Shown: positions 49,982-59,380 of the stretch, piece after piece
How positions within the stretch are numbered: the stretch's first letter is position 1
Layout of the letters: every line of letters begins with the position of its first letter
Source of the DNA: Hahella sp. CCB-MM4
Lineage (GTDB): Bacteria; Pseudomonadota; Gammaproteobacteria; Pseudomonadales; Oleiphilaceae
Reading direction: 5' to 3'
Assembly (NCBI RefSeq): GCF_002260525.1
Contig: NZ_MRYI01000019.1
Coordinates: 62,001-126,000, forward strand
DNA length: 64,000 nt
Translations under genes and position numbers: made by a program
Notes under the pieces: model-generated
Databases searched by the model: none
The model's input: only the letters and a program-made list of their open reading frames with translations
Told to the model about the DNA's origin: nothing

Positions 49982-50911
49982 ATGGACAGATTTGAAGCCA
50001 TCAGAGTATTTCTTCGGGTAGCCGAGTTGGAAAGTTTTACCCGCGCCGCGGAAGAGATGAATATTCCCAAGGCCACGGTATCCAACTCGATACAGCAACT
50101 GGAAACGCAAGTCGGTGCTCAGTTATTGCATCGGACGACGCGCAGGGTCAGGTTGACTCAGGACGGAACGTCATTTTACCAAAGAGGCAAAGACCTACTG
50201 GAAGATTTTGATGAACTGGAGTCAATGTTCCAGCAATCTCCTGCACACCTGGGAGGTAGAATCCGGGTGGATATGACTACCGGGCTGGCCAAGAATCTCG
50301 TGATACCCAATCTGAAGTCATTGTTGGATCAGTATCCAGGCATTGAGCTGGAGATCAGCAGTACGGATCGTCGGGTGGATATTATTCAGGAAGGATTTGA
50401 TTGTGTGATTCGTGCCGGAGCGATGTCCGACTCCAGTCTGGTGGCCAGATTTCTGGGGGAAATGCGCATCGTGACCTGTGTCAGCCCCGGCTATATCGAA
50501 GAATACGGTGAACCTGAATCGTTGGAGCAATTACCCGAACACCGGTTGGTTCACTATGTTCCTGTATTGGGAAGTAAGAAGGAGGGGTGGGAATACTGGG
50601 ATGGTAGCCAGTATCAATCCATAGAAGTACCTGGAGCAGTGACTGTTAATAATGTCGAAGCATATAGCTACGCCTGTTTGGCGGGATTGGGAATGATTCA
50701 ATCCCCAGCGGTGGGTGTTCGCAAATATCTCGACGGTGGTGCTATGGTCGAAGTACTAAAGCAGTATCAGGCGGAACCGATACCGGTGTATCTGGTCTAT
50801 CCTCACCGGCGCAACTTGTCCAAACGTGTGCGGATATTTATGGAGTGGCTGGCAGAGCTGATCAAAGAGTACATAGAACAAAGTCCGGATGACGCTCGTA
50901 TCAAACCATAG
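49982..50911 (+). CDS. LysR-family transcriptional regulator
   Basis: 309 residues. N-terminal winged helix with FLRVAELESFTRAAEEMNIPKATVSNSIQQLE (about 10-41) and a periplasmic-binding-like effector domain. GGGGGAG upstream of the ATG. It is divergent from the SDR gene, the usual arrangement for LysR regulation of a neighbour, so the SDR is its probable target. It converges with a second LysR gene, 16 bp between stops. Confidence 0.87.
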   Translation: MDRFEAIRVFLRVAELESFTRAAEEMNIPKATVSNSIQQLETQVGAQLLHRTTRRVRLTQDGTSFYQRGKDLLEDFDELESMFQQSPAHLGGRIRVDMTTGLAKNLVIPNLKSLLDQYPGIELEISSTDRRVDIIQEGFDCVIRAGAMSDSSLVARFLGEMRIVTCVSPGYIEEYGEPESLEQLPEHRLVHYVPVLGSKKEGWEYWDGSQYQSIEVPGAVTVNNVEAYSYACLAGLGMIQSPAVGVRKYLDGGAMVEVLKQYQAEPIPVYLVYPHRRNLSKRVRIFMEWLAELIKEYIEQSPDDARIKP

Positions 50912-50927
50912 CTGTGCTTAAGCGTGA

Positions 50928-51818
50928 TTAGTCATGAAACCAGGGCTTGCTGTGCAAATAACCGGAGAGGGAAGTCATGAAAGCTTTGGTTCTTACTGAA
51001 ACGGCGCGCCTATAGGGCCATACCAGTGAGAAATGCCGGTCCTGCCCCTGCCATTTGGGCATCACCCGCACCAGATTTCCGGCTTGTAAATCCTCATATA
51101 CTGCACTGACCGGCATCAGCGTGATGCCGCCACCTGCCTTTACAATATTGATGACCAGCGACAGATCGTTGGAGATATAGTGATGAGGCTTTTTCAGAAC
51201 AGTTTTGCTGCCGTCTTCATGAGCGAGTTCCCAATGGTTGAGAACATGGGTGGCAACCGTCGGCCAGTTTTCCAGATCGTTAATGGATTCTGGTAGCGGG
51301 CGACCATTTCTATCCGGTGGTGCCGATACCAGAATAGTATTGATGTGACCGAGAAACTTCTGTACCAGTGTTGAATCCGGTAATTGGCCAATACGAATAG
51401 CAATATCAGCCTGAGCCTGTTTGATATCGATGAAGTCGTTACTCAACTCTACGGACAGCTCAATTTCCGGGTATTGTCGGATGAATTGTTGCCAGAAGGC
51501 ATCCAGCGGGCCGACAGCCAGGTTGGTAGGAGCTAAAACTCTTAAGGGGCCGGATAGACTGTTGAGCGTGTCATTCAGGCTGTCCATCCGTTGATCGAGA
51601 GAACGGATAAACTCAGCACATTCGTTAAAGTAGGTTTGTCCTTCCTGAGTCATGGACAATCCCCTCGGGGAGCGGTGCAGCAGGCGGCATTTCAAATGCT
51701 CTTCAAGGCTGCTGATGCGCCGTGATACCGTGGCCACGGTCATATTCAGTCTGGCAGCGGCGGCTGTGAGGCTACCTTCCTCCGCGGTGATAATGAAAAT
51801 TTTCAGCTCATCCAGCAT
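50928..51818 (-). CDS. LysR-family transcriptional regulator
   Basis: 296 residues with the LysR winged helix (IITAEEGSLTAAAARLNMTVATVSRRISSLEE, about 8-39) and an effector-binding domain. It is divergent from the monooxygenase/DUF2798/RidA operon and is the best candidate for its regulator. The two LysR genes in this region are clearly different paralogues. Confidence 0.86.
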   Translation of the reverse strand: MLDELKIFIITAEEGSLTAAAARLNMTVATVSRRISSLEEHLKCRLLHRSPRGLSMTQEGQTYFNECAEFIRSLDQRMDSLNDTLNSLSGPLRVLAPTNLAVGPLDAFWQQFIRQYPEIELSVELSNDFIDIKQAQADIAIRIGQLPDSTLVQKFLGHINTILVSAPPDRNGRPLPESINDLENWPTVATHVLNHWELAHEDGSKTVLKKPHHYISNDLSLVINIVKAGGGITLMPVSAVYEDLQAGNLVRVMPKWQGQDRHFSLVWPYRRAVSVRTKAFMTSLSGYLHSKPWFHD

Positions 51819-51937
51819 CTTTGCAAATATGTAAAATAGGTTTGTTGAAATGGCTATTCTTGCATAAATGATAGATTGGTATTCTGTGTCTGTACATGAT
51901 GACGTGTGAATTCATCAGGAAAATGTACGGGATAAAT

Positions 51938-51961
51938 ATGCACTAGATAATGCACTAGATA
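51938..51961. repeat. Two-copy 12-bp repeat before the monooxygenase gene
   Basis: ATGCACTAGATA at 51938-51949 and 51950-51961, identical. The start codon of the next gene is 12 bp further on. Confidence 0.9.
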
Positions 51962-51972
51962 AGGAAAACCCT

Positions 51973-52266
51973 ATGAATGCCTATTGCCTGACAGCACATA
52001 TCCGGGTTTCGGATGCTGAACGTCTTGAGCTTGCCCGCCGTGAGCTGAGTCATTTGGTACAGCATACCCGGCAGGAAGAAGGGTGTGCGGAGTTCAGGAT
52101 ATTTGAGGATGCAGATGTACCGGGAGAGTTCTGGCTGTGGGAAGTCTGGAATGGGGAAGAAGGATTTAAGGCACATATGGATGCCGCTCATACAAAGCGG
52201 TATTTCAACCTCAACCTGACAGAGGTTCTTGAGGTAAAAAGAGTCAATGCACTGGAGGATAAATAG
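51973..52266 (+). CDS. Antibiotic biosynthesis monooxygenase-like protein
   Basis: 97 residues with the ABM dimeric alpha/beta-barrel pattern: YCLTAHIRVSD at the start and EGCAEFRIFEDADVPGEFWLWEVWNGEEGFKAHMDAAHTKRYF in the middle (given only by position, about 36-78). Related small quinol monooxygenases oxidise aromatic polyketides or quinols without cofactors. It is the first of a three-gene operon with overlapping or adjacent starts. Confidence 0.8.
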   Translation: MNAYCLTAHIRVSDAERLELARRELSHLVQHTRQEEGCAEFRIFEDADVPGEFWLWEVWNGEEGFKAHMDAAHTKRYFNLNLTEVLEVKRVNALEDK

Positions 52267-52268
52267 CC

Positions 52269-52526
52269 ATGACACTTCAATACCGACTGATTTTCGCACT
52301 GTTCATGTCGTTGGCATTGTCAATTCTGATGACGGCCTGGGTTACATGGATCAACCTGGGACTGGTGGATGGATTTATATTCAAGTGGGGAACCGCCTTT
52401 ATCACCGCCTGGCCGGCTGCAGCGGTAATATCATTTCTGGTTGGCCCCAGGGTTCATTTATTAACCACCTGGACGATAAGCAAGAAAAAGGAAGCGGAAT
52501 ATGACACTCAAGCGAATCAACCATAG
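52269..52526 (+). CDS. DUF2798 membrane protein
   Basis: 85 residues with two membrane helices (about 7-28 and 41-61) and the family start LIFALFMSLALSILMTAWVTWINLG (by position). DUF2798 proteins are small, uncharacterised inner-membrane proteins. It begins 2 bp after the monooxygenase stop and overlaps the RidA start by 26 bp. Confidence 0.8.
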   Translation: MTLQYRLIFALFMSLALSILMTAWVTWINLGLVDGFIFKWGTAFITAWPAAAVISFLVGPRVHLLTTWTISKKKEAEYDTQANQP

Positions 52527-52875
52527 CGAGCTGGGTGAACCGGCAGGACCCTATGTCCATGCAGTCAAGCATCGGGATACGTTATATCTCTCAGGATTGA
52601 CGGCATACGGTACAGAAGCTTACAAAGCTTCCATCGGTCATCAGGCGAGTGCAATTTTTCGCCAGATAGAAGCCGTCGCCAATGCGGAAGGTTGTGGATT
52701 GGAGCAATTGATCAAAGTCACCATTTTTGTGACGGAACTGGAAAACCTGGGTGAATTGCGAAAAACACTGTTTGCCGTTTATGGTGCTCACCTGCCGGCG
52801 AGTTCACTGGTGAAAGTGGATAGTTTGTTTGATCCCGAGCTGTTGATTGAGGTAGAAGCCACGCTGGCTATTTAA
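52501..52875 (+). CDS. RidA family reactive-intermediate deaminase
   Basis: 124 residues with the YjgF/YER057c/UK114 fold: LGEPAGPYVHAVKHRDTLYLSG at the N-terminal side, a central QIEAVANAEGCGLEQLIKVTIFVTEL helix and VEATLAI at the end, where the conserved Glu of the family lies. RidA members hydrolyse reactive enamine/imine intermediates. The start lies inside the DUF2798 gene, so the two are translated together. A terminator follows. Confidence 0.83.
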   Translation: MTLKRINHSELGEPAGPYVHAVKHRDTLYLSGLTAYGTEAYKASIGHQASAIFRQIEAVANAEGCGLEQLIKVTIFVTELENLGELRKTLFAVYGAHLPASSLVKVDSLFDPELLIEVEATLAI

Positions 52876-53220
52876 AAAACTTGATTGAATTTTGGCAGCT
52901 TGTTCAGTTTTTTCCACAGACACTGTCATCTCAATGTCATCCTAATATGATTTCTAGGCCCCAGGAAAATGGGGCTTTTATCATCCCTCCCCAATTTTCT
53001 CCCCAGCGAAAAAAATCGAACATCTGATTTGGTTATGACTGGACAGTTGTTATTTTTTTATGCTTAAAATTGAATGTGTATTCAATAAAAACAGTTTCGG
53101 TTGCTACTGAACCGAACAAAAAGAATCGTTGCCGATCCTCAAAAGATGCTGCAGGTTGCCTGAAACTGCTGGGTTTATTGAACCTGAGGGCCGGCAAAAC
53201 ACACAAATAAAGGAGCCACT
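52876..53220. other. Intergenic region upstream of potFGHI-type operon
   Basis: 345 bp. It contains the terminator of the preceding operon and then an AT-rich segment with likely promoter elements for the polyamine transporter. The ribosome binding site AAAGGAG lies at the right edge. Confidence 0.45.
52957..52980 (+). terminator. Intrinsic terminator after RidA gene
   Basis: GCCCCA (52958-52963) pairs with TGGGGC (52970-52975), followed by TTTTA. Confidence 0.75.
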
Positions 53221-54333
53221 ATGTCCCTTTCTCGTAGACAGTTTGTTAAAGGCGCCATGTTAGCCGGAGCGGCCGCAGCCTCTCCGTTCTATATCAACAA
53301 GGCGCTGGCTGCCACCAAAGAACTCAGGATCTATGCCTGGGCCGGCTATATCACCGAAGATATGCTGGCTGACTTCAAAGCCAAGACCGGTATCAATGCC
53401 ACTTTCACTCCCTATGGAACTAATGATGAATTGATGAACTCGCTGCGTGCAACTGACGGCACCGGCTTTGATATCATCATGCCGACGGTGGACAGGGTTC
53501 CCGGATACGTTGATTTTGATCTGGTGCAGCCTCTCGATACTTCCCGCGTCAAATGGGATGGCTGTCTTGACAGCGCCATGAGCGGCTCCGAAGTTGGAGG
53601 CGTGGTAGACGGCAAGCGCTATTTCGCTCCTTCGGACTGGGGGACTGAGGCAATCAGTTACCACACTGAATATGCCAAAGTTGATCCGAAAAATTTGAGC
53701 TATGGTGATCTCTGGAATCCTGAGCACAACGGCGGCGTAGCCGTACGTGGCCATTCGGCGCTGGTCGGGATTGGCCTGTGGCTGGAACAGCAGGGCAAAC
53801 TGCCGCATCCACTGCTGGATTCCTACAAAAACGAAAAGGCCATGCGTGCCAACTTCGATGTGATCCTGAAAACCGCCGTGGAACACAAGGGGATGATCGC
53901 CCAGTTCTGGTCCACTGAGAACGAAGCCCAGGGTGCCTTCAGAACCAATGGTGCGATCATTGGCCAGACTTGGGACAGCACTGCATTCAACCTGAAAAAA
54001 GAAGGTGAACCCATCGCCTACCGCGCACCAAAAGAAGGTGCTCTGGCATGGATGGAAGGTTTCGTGATTCCGAAGAATGCGAATAATGTGGATGCGGTTT
54101 ACGAATTCATTAACTGGTACTACACCCCGGAAGCGGGGGCGATGTTCGTCAAGTCCACCGGTTATAATTCCACGTCCAAAGGTGCCGACGCACTGTTGCC
54201 TGAAGCTACCAAGAAGTTCTTCCAGGAATCCTACACTGAGCAGGATCTGAAAAACCTGTGGTGGTGGCCGATTCAGGAGCCATGGTATGTGGCTCTGCGT
54301 AATGAGTATCAGGATCGATATCTATCTGCCTGA
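53221..54333 (+). CDS. Polyamine ABC transporter substrate-binding protein
   Basis: 370 residues. The N-terminus has a twin-arginine signal (SRRQFVKG then a hydrophobic stretch, cleavage after ALA near residue 30), so it is exported folded. The mature protein shows the PotD/PotF layout with RIYAWAGYITEDMLADF and TNDELMNSLRATDGTGFDIIMPT at the ligand cleft (given by position). It binds putrescine or spermidine in the periplasm. It is the first gene of a four-gene set in the potFGHI order and begins with AAAGGAG upstream. Confidence 0.87.
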   Translation: MSLSRRQFVKGAMLAGAAAASPFYINKALAATKELRIYAWAGYITEDMLADFKAKTGINATFTPYGTNDELMNSLRATDGTGFDIIMPTVDRVPGYVDFDLVQPLDTSRVKWDGCLDSAMSGSEVGGVVDGKRYFAPSDWGTEAISYHTEYAKVDPKNLSYGDLWNPEHNGGVAVRGHSALVGIGLWLEQQGKLPHPLLDSYKNEKAMRANFDVILKTAVEHKGMIAQFWSTENEAQGAFRTNGAIIGQTWDSTAFNLKKEGEPIAYRAPKEGALAWMEGFVIPKNANNVDAVYEFINWYYTPEAGAMFVKSTGYNSTSKGADALLPEATKKFFQESYTEQDLKNLWWWPIQEPWYVALRNEYQDRYLSA

Positions 54334-54464
54334 TACCGACTCTTGCAGGCTCCTGGGTGTCCCCCAGGAGCCTTTTCATATTCTGGCGCCACTGTTTAAC
54401 GCTTACTGAGCGCTAAACATTGTCGCTACCGGGTAATTATTCAGTTGTAAATTGGGGGGAGATG

Positions 54465-55547
54465 ATGGATAGCAGTGTTCATCTTGATAACGTGGTCATG
54501 CGATTCGGCCATTTTACTGCAGTGCAGAAAACGGATCTTAAAATCGAATCGGGGGAATTCTTCAGTTTCCTGGGACCATCCGGTTGCGGTAAAACCACTA
54601 TTCTGAACATGATCAGCGGGTTTCTGGACCCCACTGAAGGTGCCGTCCACATTGGGGGGCGTGATATGAGAAGCGTGCCGGCGAATAAACGGCCGACCTC
54701 CATGATTTTCCAGAACCTGGCGCTGTTTCCACTGATGACCGTGGCGGAAAACATTGAATTCGGACTGGAAGTGCGTGGGGTGAAAAAAGCCGAGCGCAAG
54801 AAAGCTTCAGACCGTTTGCTGGAACTGGTCGCACTGTCCGGAAGCGGGAAAAAGAAAGTCTCTGAACTTTCCGGCGGACAAAAACAGCGTATTGCCATTG
54901 CTCGTGCATTGGCGGTAGAGCCCCAGGTGTTGCTGCTGGATGAACCCCTGTCGGCGCTGGACCTTAAGCTAAGACAGCACATGCGGGCGGAGCTGAAGGA
55001 AATTCAGCGTAAAACCGGTATTACGTTTATCTATATCACCCATGACCAGGGAGAAGCCCTGACCATGTCAGATCGGGTGGCCGTGATGTCGGCAGGAAAG
55101 CTTCAGCAGGTGGCAGATCCGATTACCCTGTATCGGGAGCCCGCCACCGCGTTTGCTGCCTCTTTCGTTGGCGAGAACAATGGTCTCAAGGGGACTGTGA
55201 AGTCTGTTGATAATGGACAGGCTGTTATTGATTGCGGTCCTTTGGGGATATTCCCTGGTAAGCAGGTGGGGAATATCAGCGTTGGTGAGCAGGCAACCTT
55301 GTTTATCCGCCCGGAGCAGATCTCAATCAACCAATCCAATCAAAGCGCCCATATTGAGGCGAAAATAGAAGAGATCAACTTCGAAGGCTCTTATCTGACT
55401 CTGAATGCCAATACGGATTGTGATCGCAGTCTGTCCGTTCAGATCAGCTCTGAGCAGTATACTGACGCATTGGTACCCGGCGCTCGAACCACTCTGTCAT
55501 TCAGGCCTGAGGACGCAGTGATCATTGCCGGAGGTGATCATGTATAA
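54465..55547 (+). CDS. Polyamine ABC transporter ATP-binding protein
   Basis: About 360 residues with Walker A GPSGCGKTT (about 37-45), the signature LSGGQKQR, Walker B LLLDEPLSALD and the H-loop THDQGEAL, then a C-terminal TOBE domain of PotA/PotG type. It energises uptake of polyamines. The ATG at 54465 is chosen over one at 54462 because of spacing from GGGGGA. The last eight bases overlap the next gene. Confidence 0.88.
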   Translation: MDSSVHLDNVVMRFGHFTAVQKTDLKIESGEFFSFLGPSGCGKTTILNMISGFLDPTEGAVHIGGRDMRSVPANKRPTSMIFQNLALFPLMTVAENIEFGLEVRGVKKAERKKASDRLLELVALSGSGKKKVSELSGGQKQRIAIARALAVEPQVLLLDEPLSALDLKLRQHMRAELKEIQRKTGITFIYITHDQGEALTMSDRVAVMSAGKLQQVADPITLYREPATAFAASFVGENNGLKGTVKSVDNGQAVIDCGPLGIFPGKQVGNISVGEQATLFIRPEQISINQSNQSAHIEAKIEEINFEGSYLTLNANTDCDRSLSVQISSEQYTDALVPGARTTLSFRPEDAVIIAGGDHV

Positions 55548-56427
55548 ACAGCTCGCCGAACGATTCGGGGGAGGGCTGGCCGCCGGTATCATTGCGATGA
55601 TCGCCATCTGGCTTCTGGGGATGGTCATTCTGCCCCAGTTACTGATGGTGGATTATTCATTCCGGCCCAATCTGTTGCCATCTGAGATCGGAGGACCCAA
55701 GGACTCCTACTCTCTGATCAACTACGAAACGCTGTTCAATAACAGCATCCACCTCTCAATCTTTTTCAAGACGATCTGGTCCAGCGTGTTGGTGACCTTT
55801 CTGACTCTGCTGGTGAGTTATCCGCTGGCCTATTACCTGGCCAAAGTTGCAACGCCCAAGCAGGCAGCATTGTGTATCCTGTTGTTGATCATTCCGTTCT
55901 GGATTAATGAAATTCTGCGGACATTTTCCTGGTATATCATCCTCGCCTATAAAGGCCCGCTGAATGCTTTGTTGCTGGCATTGGGCTGGATTGACCGGCC
56001 GGTGCGTTTTCTGTCCGGAGACGGTGGCGTCATGATCGGGATGGTGTATGCCTATATCCTGTTTATGATTTTCCCTTTGTATAACGCCATTGAAAGTCTT
56101 GATCTCAACCAGATAAAGGCTGCCCGTAACCTGGGGGCCGGATGGATCAGAACCCATTATCGAGTGATTATTCCTCATGCCAAACCCGGTATCGCCACCG
56201 GATGTATTATGACGTTCATGCTGGCCGCCGGGAGTTATGCTGTTCCGGCACTGTTGGGGTCACCCGGCAGCCGTTGGTTTACCCAGATTATCTACAACTG
56301 GTTTTTTGAAGGCGGTAACTGGAACCAGGGTGCGGCCTACGCTTTCCTCCTGCTGATTCTCTGCATTGGGTTTATTGCATTGATCATGAAAATTTTTAAA
56401 GTCGGTCTGGGGGACATCGCGAAATGA
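55540..56427 (+). CDS. Polyamine ABC transporter permease (PotB/PotH type)
   Basis: About 295 residues with six membrane helices and the permease EAA loop AARNLGAGWIRTHYRVIIPHA (about 195-215). GGAGGTGAT directly precedes the ATG at 55540, which overlaps the ATPase stop, giving tight translational coupling. One of two permease subunits of the transporter. Confidence 0.87.
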   Translation: MYKQLAERFGGGLAAGIIAMIAIWLLGMVILPQLLMVDYSFRPNLLPSEIGGPKDSYSLINYETLFNNSIHLSIFFKTIWSSVLVTFLTLLVSYPLAYYLAKVATPKQAALCILLLIIPFWINEILRTFSWYIILAYKGPLNALLLALGWIDRPVRFLSGDGGVMIGMVYAYILFMIFPLYNAIESLDLNQIKAARNLGAGWIRTHYRVIIPHAKPGIATGCIMTFMLAAGSYAVPALLGSPGSRWFTQIIYNWFFEGGNWNQGAAYAFLLLILCIGFIALIMKIFKVGLGDIAK

Positions 56428-57224
56428 AGTCAGAAACTATCCTGCGTTGGGGAGTGCGTTTCTATATCGGCGTGTTCTTCCTGTATCTGTTTACCCCTCT
56501 CATTATCATGGGGATTGCCACCTTCAATGACAGCCGGTTTCCGACCGTCTCCCCATGGAAAGGGGCCACTCTGAAATGGTTTGACGTACTGGCCCAGGAC
56601 GGCGCTATGTGGGACGCCTTGCTCACCAGTGTCATTGTGGCCTTTGGTGTTCTTGTGGTGGCTGTGCCCATAGGTGTGTGTTGTGCGTTGTTTCTGTCTA
56701 CAGTGCAGGGACGTGGTAAATCCTTTCTATATTCTCTGATGATGTCTCCGCTGTTGACGCCGGGCGTTATCGTGGGTATTTCAACACTGATCTTCTGGAA
56801 AGGATTGTCGGTCAGCGGTGGTATGGTTTTGACGGTAATAGCGCAGACGACGTTTATTGCGGCTTATGTCATGTTGATGATACTCGCACGCCTGCAACGT
56901 TTTGACAGGACTTTGGAGCATGCCGCGCAGAGTCTTGGTGCAACCTCCTGGCAGACCTTCAGAAGAGTGCTGTTGCCCTATCTGAAACCGGCCATTGTTT
57001 CGGCGGCCGTCATCGCGTTTTTGCAATCATTTGAAAACTACAACACCACACTGTTCGTGAAAGGTTATGACACGACCCTGACGGTGTATATCGCCTCCAA
57101 GGTGCGTACCGGCCTGACTCCGGCAGTTAACGCCCTGGGTCTGGTGATGATCCTGGCCACAGTGCTGTTGGCGGTGGTCTACGAGATCAAGAAACGAAGC
57201 GAAGTGCGGGTCGTGAAGCTGTAG
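56424..57224 (+). CDS. Polyamine ABC transporter permease (PotC/PotI type)
   Basis: 266 residues with six membrane helices and the EAA loop AAQSLGATSWQTFRRVLLPYL (about 171-191). It overlaps the previous permease by four bases (ATGA), completing the substrate-binding protein/ATPase/permease/permease order of potFGHI. Together they import putrescine-type polyamines. A short tandem array follows the stop. Confidence 0.87.
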   Translation: MKSETILRWGVRFYIGVFFLYLFTPLIIMGIATFNDSRFPTVSPWKGATLKWFDVLAQDGAMWDALLTSVIVAFGVLVVAVPIGVCCALFLSTVQGRGKSFLYSLMMSPLLTPGVIVGISTLIFWKGLSVSGGMVLTVIAQTTFIAAYVMLMILARLQRFDRTLEHAAQSLGATSWQTFRRVLLPYLKPAIVSAAVIAFLQSFENYNTTLFVKGYDTTLTVYIASKVRTGLTPAVNALGLVMILATVLLAVVYEIKKRSEVRVVKL

Positions 57225-57271
57225 CTGAGCGGCTGAGAAGTTAAGCAACTAAGAGGTTAAGAAGCTAAGAG
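57224..57271. repeat. Three-copy 16-bp tandem repeat after the transporter
   Basis: GCTGAGCGGCTGAGAA (57224-57239), GTTAAGCAACTAAGAG (57240-57255) and GTTAAGAAGCTAAGAG (57256-57271). The first base is the last of the permease stop codon. An 8-bp sub-period (GCTGAGCG/GCTGAGAA) is visible. Confidence 0.85.
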
Positions 57272-57302
57272 AGCTACAGCGAAAGTTCGGGAGCGGATGC
57301 TG

Positions 57303-59138
57303 TCATCGATATAACATCTGCGGCCCGAACTGCCGGCGAATGAAGTTTTCAACCGGTTGCAGGGATTGCTCGGTGTGTTCGAAGCACACTCCCAGTCTCG
57401 ATCCTGTACGCCAGACGACACGTCCCACCAGAGAGGCAAAGGAAAGCCTCAGGGTGATATGCTGGCCGATGTCGATATCGTCATCGGTGGTCAGCATCAG
57501 TCCACTCATCGAAATATTCTCAGTGGCGGCATATATATTTTTGGGCCCCACCTCCGCCTGAACCTGCTCAATATATTTGGCTCTAGGGCTGCGTCGATTG
57601 CGGCAGACCAACTGTGCTCGTATTTCGTGGGCAAATATAAATCCGATAATAAATCCCATGGAACCACCCATGACGCCACCAAAAAGAGTAAAGCCAACAG
57701 CTTCGGCAAACGTCAGGGAAGAACCAGGGAAAAGAATGGAGCGGCCCAGACAGATGACCAAGGTGACGGATCCAAGGATCGCGGCCTGATGGGTGGCCGT
57801 TCTGAGTGGGGCCTGCCAGCGTCCTTTGCCGATGATAAAGTACTGGGTATTTAACAGATTCCAGACGACCAGGGTGGAAGCCGTGGCTGGGGATAGCGAA
57901 TACAGATAAAACTGGGGAGATAGCTGACCTGTCAGACTGACCAGATAAATAAAGGCGATCAGGTAACTGACAGTAAACGACCAGACATAGGCGCGGGCTG
58001 AAATCTCATATTGGTCTTCTTCAAACATTTTCTCCGTCATGATGCCGGTCAGGATCGCGGAAAAGTAGAGAACCGCGCTGGACTTCACCCAGGAAAGAAT
58101 GGCCATAAATGATCCCGGACTGACTCTTTCCAGTTGGGAAATACCAAACAGTTTGACGATAACTTCATAGCTGATGGTCAGGAAAAGTGACAGGCCGACA
58201 ATGCCTGCCAGCATCAGCCACAGCACTCCCTCAAGTTTGGGACGGGTATCCTTGTACGGGAGTTTGAGGTTGTATCTGAGAAAGCTGCGGCGCTGACTTT
58301 CTTCAGAGGCACAACGGATGATCGTCATCCGTGCGATACATTCGTAGATGATATCTTGCAGTGTATACAACTCATCTCCGTAGGATTTTTCTGCCAGCGC
58401 GTCCAGGTTGCCTGCTGATAGTGACAGGCCGATCTCACTCAGGCGTCGGTTCTTGTCATCCAGATTCTGTAGAAAGTTTGCCAGGCCTTTGGGTTTATCT
58501 GGCGCTTCAGCCTGTATCCTCATCAGCAGATAGACAATTTTGACGTACAGGTGCTGGACAGACTGCTCTTCACCCCCGCCATTGGCGAAGTCGCCGGGAG
58601 CTACCCGGTCAAGCAGGATGTTTTTTTCCTTTAACTCGGCAAGTACCGGTGCGATATCTTTTTCCTGGGGAGTGAACGAATTCGGGGTGGTCTTAAGAAC
58701 GGCGATTTTCTCGTATACCGCCTGGGGTATTCTTGCTGCACGCTGGAGAAAGGTTCGCCAGCGGATTTCATAAGTTTCCGCAGAAGGGATTTTGAGTATC
58801 AGGAATACGATGATCGCTGAAGCCAGTATACTGCTGTCGCCAAACTGCAGGCGTATGCCGTGGAGCAGGGGAACGGCGCTGTAGAAATCCACCGCGTAGG
58901 ATTCCAGGAACTGGAAGAGTATGGTACCCATCGAGCTGAGAAAGAACGCAACGATGGAAATGGAACACGAATAGATCAGATAAAAAGCGGAAAACCGGCT
59001 AAAATGGGTGTACTCCTTGGGAGGTCCCGAGTACAGAGTTTTTTCTCTTGAGGGCCATTGATTGAACCTGAGCCCGATCACTCCGAAAATGAACAGGAGC
59101 CCAAGGACAACATCGTGCCAGAAGTACTGGATGTCCAT
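57303..59138 (-). CDS. Multi-pass membrane protein with C-terminal PilZ domain
   Basis: 611 residues. About nine predicted membrane helices: an N-terminal group (about 8-24, 50-75, 103-115), then after a soluble helical part (about 125-290) further helices at 308-330, 350-372, 390-410, 425-445, 460-480 and 495-520. The last 90 residues are a PilZ domain with the RNRRSPRAKY arginine motif and NISMSGLML, the c-di-GMP-binding pair (RxxxR and [D/N]xSxxG). This suggests a membrane protein whose activity is switched by cyclic di-GMP. The partner or transported substrate is unknown. It is alone on its strand. Confidence 0.78.
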   Translation of the reverse strand: MDIQYFWHDVVLGLLFIFGVIGLRFNQWPSREKTLYSGPPKEYTHFSRFSAFYLIYSCSISIVAFFLSSMGTILFQFLESYAVDFYSAVPLLHGIRLQFGDSSILASAIIVFLILKIPSAETYEIRWRTFLQRAARIPQAVYEKIAVLKTTPNSFTPQEKDIAPVLAELKEKNILLDRVAPGDFANGGGEEQSVQHLYVKIVYLLMRIQAEAPDKPKGLANFLQNLDDKNRRLSEIGLSLSAGNLDALAEKSYGDELYTLQDIIYECIARMTIIRCASEESQRRSFLRYNLKLPYKDTRPKLEGVLWLMLAGIVGLSLFLTISYEVIVKLFGISQLERVSPGSFMAILSWVKSSAVLYFSAILTGIMTEKMFEEDQYEISARAYVWSFTVSYLIAFIYLVSLTGQLSPQFYLYSLSPATASTLVVWNLLNTQYFIIGKGRWQAPLRTATHQAAILGSVTLVICLGRSILFPGSSLTFAEAVGFTLFGGVMGGSMGFIIGFIFAHEIRAQLVCRNRRSPRAKYIEQVQAEVGPKNIYAATENISMSGLMLTTDDDIDIGQHITLRLSFASLVGRVVWRTGSRLGVCFEHTEQSLQPVENFIRRQFGPQMLYR

Positions 59139-59380
59139 ATGTTCTGTTCCTGATAATCAAAAACGGATGGAAACCCTGACTGACCGCTGAATAGCAAGGC
59201 TGTACGAGATAGCCGCCGTCTACCGACGTCTAATGGTAAGTATAGACGTACTGTGGGAATTTCCAGTACCTGCCGGTTTGAGTAGAGTCAATTCTGTTAC
59301 AGGTAATTTGCATAAAGTGTTCAATGTAAACATGGCTGTGCTATACTTTTGTGCAGTCATTCATTAAATGAGGTGGAGCC

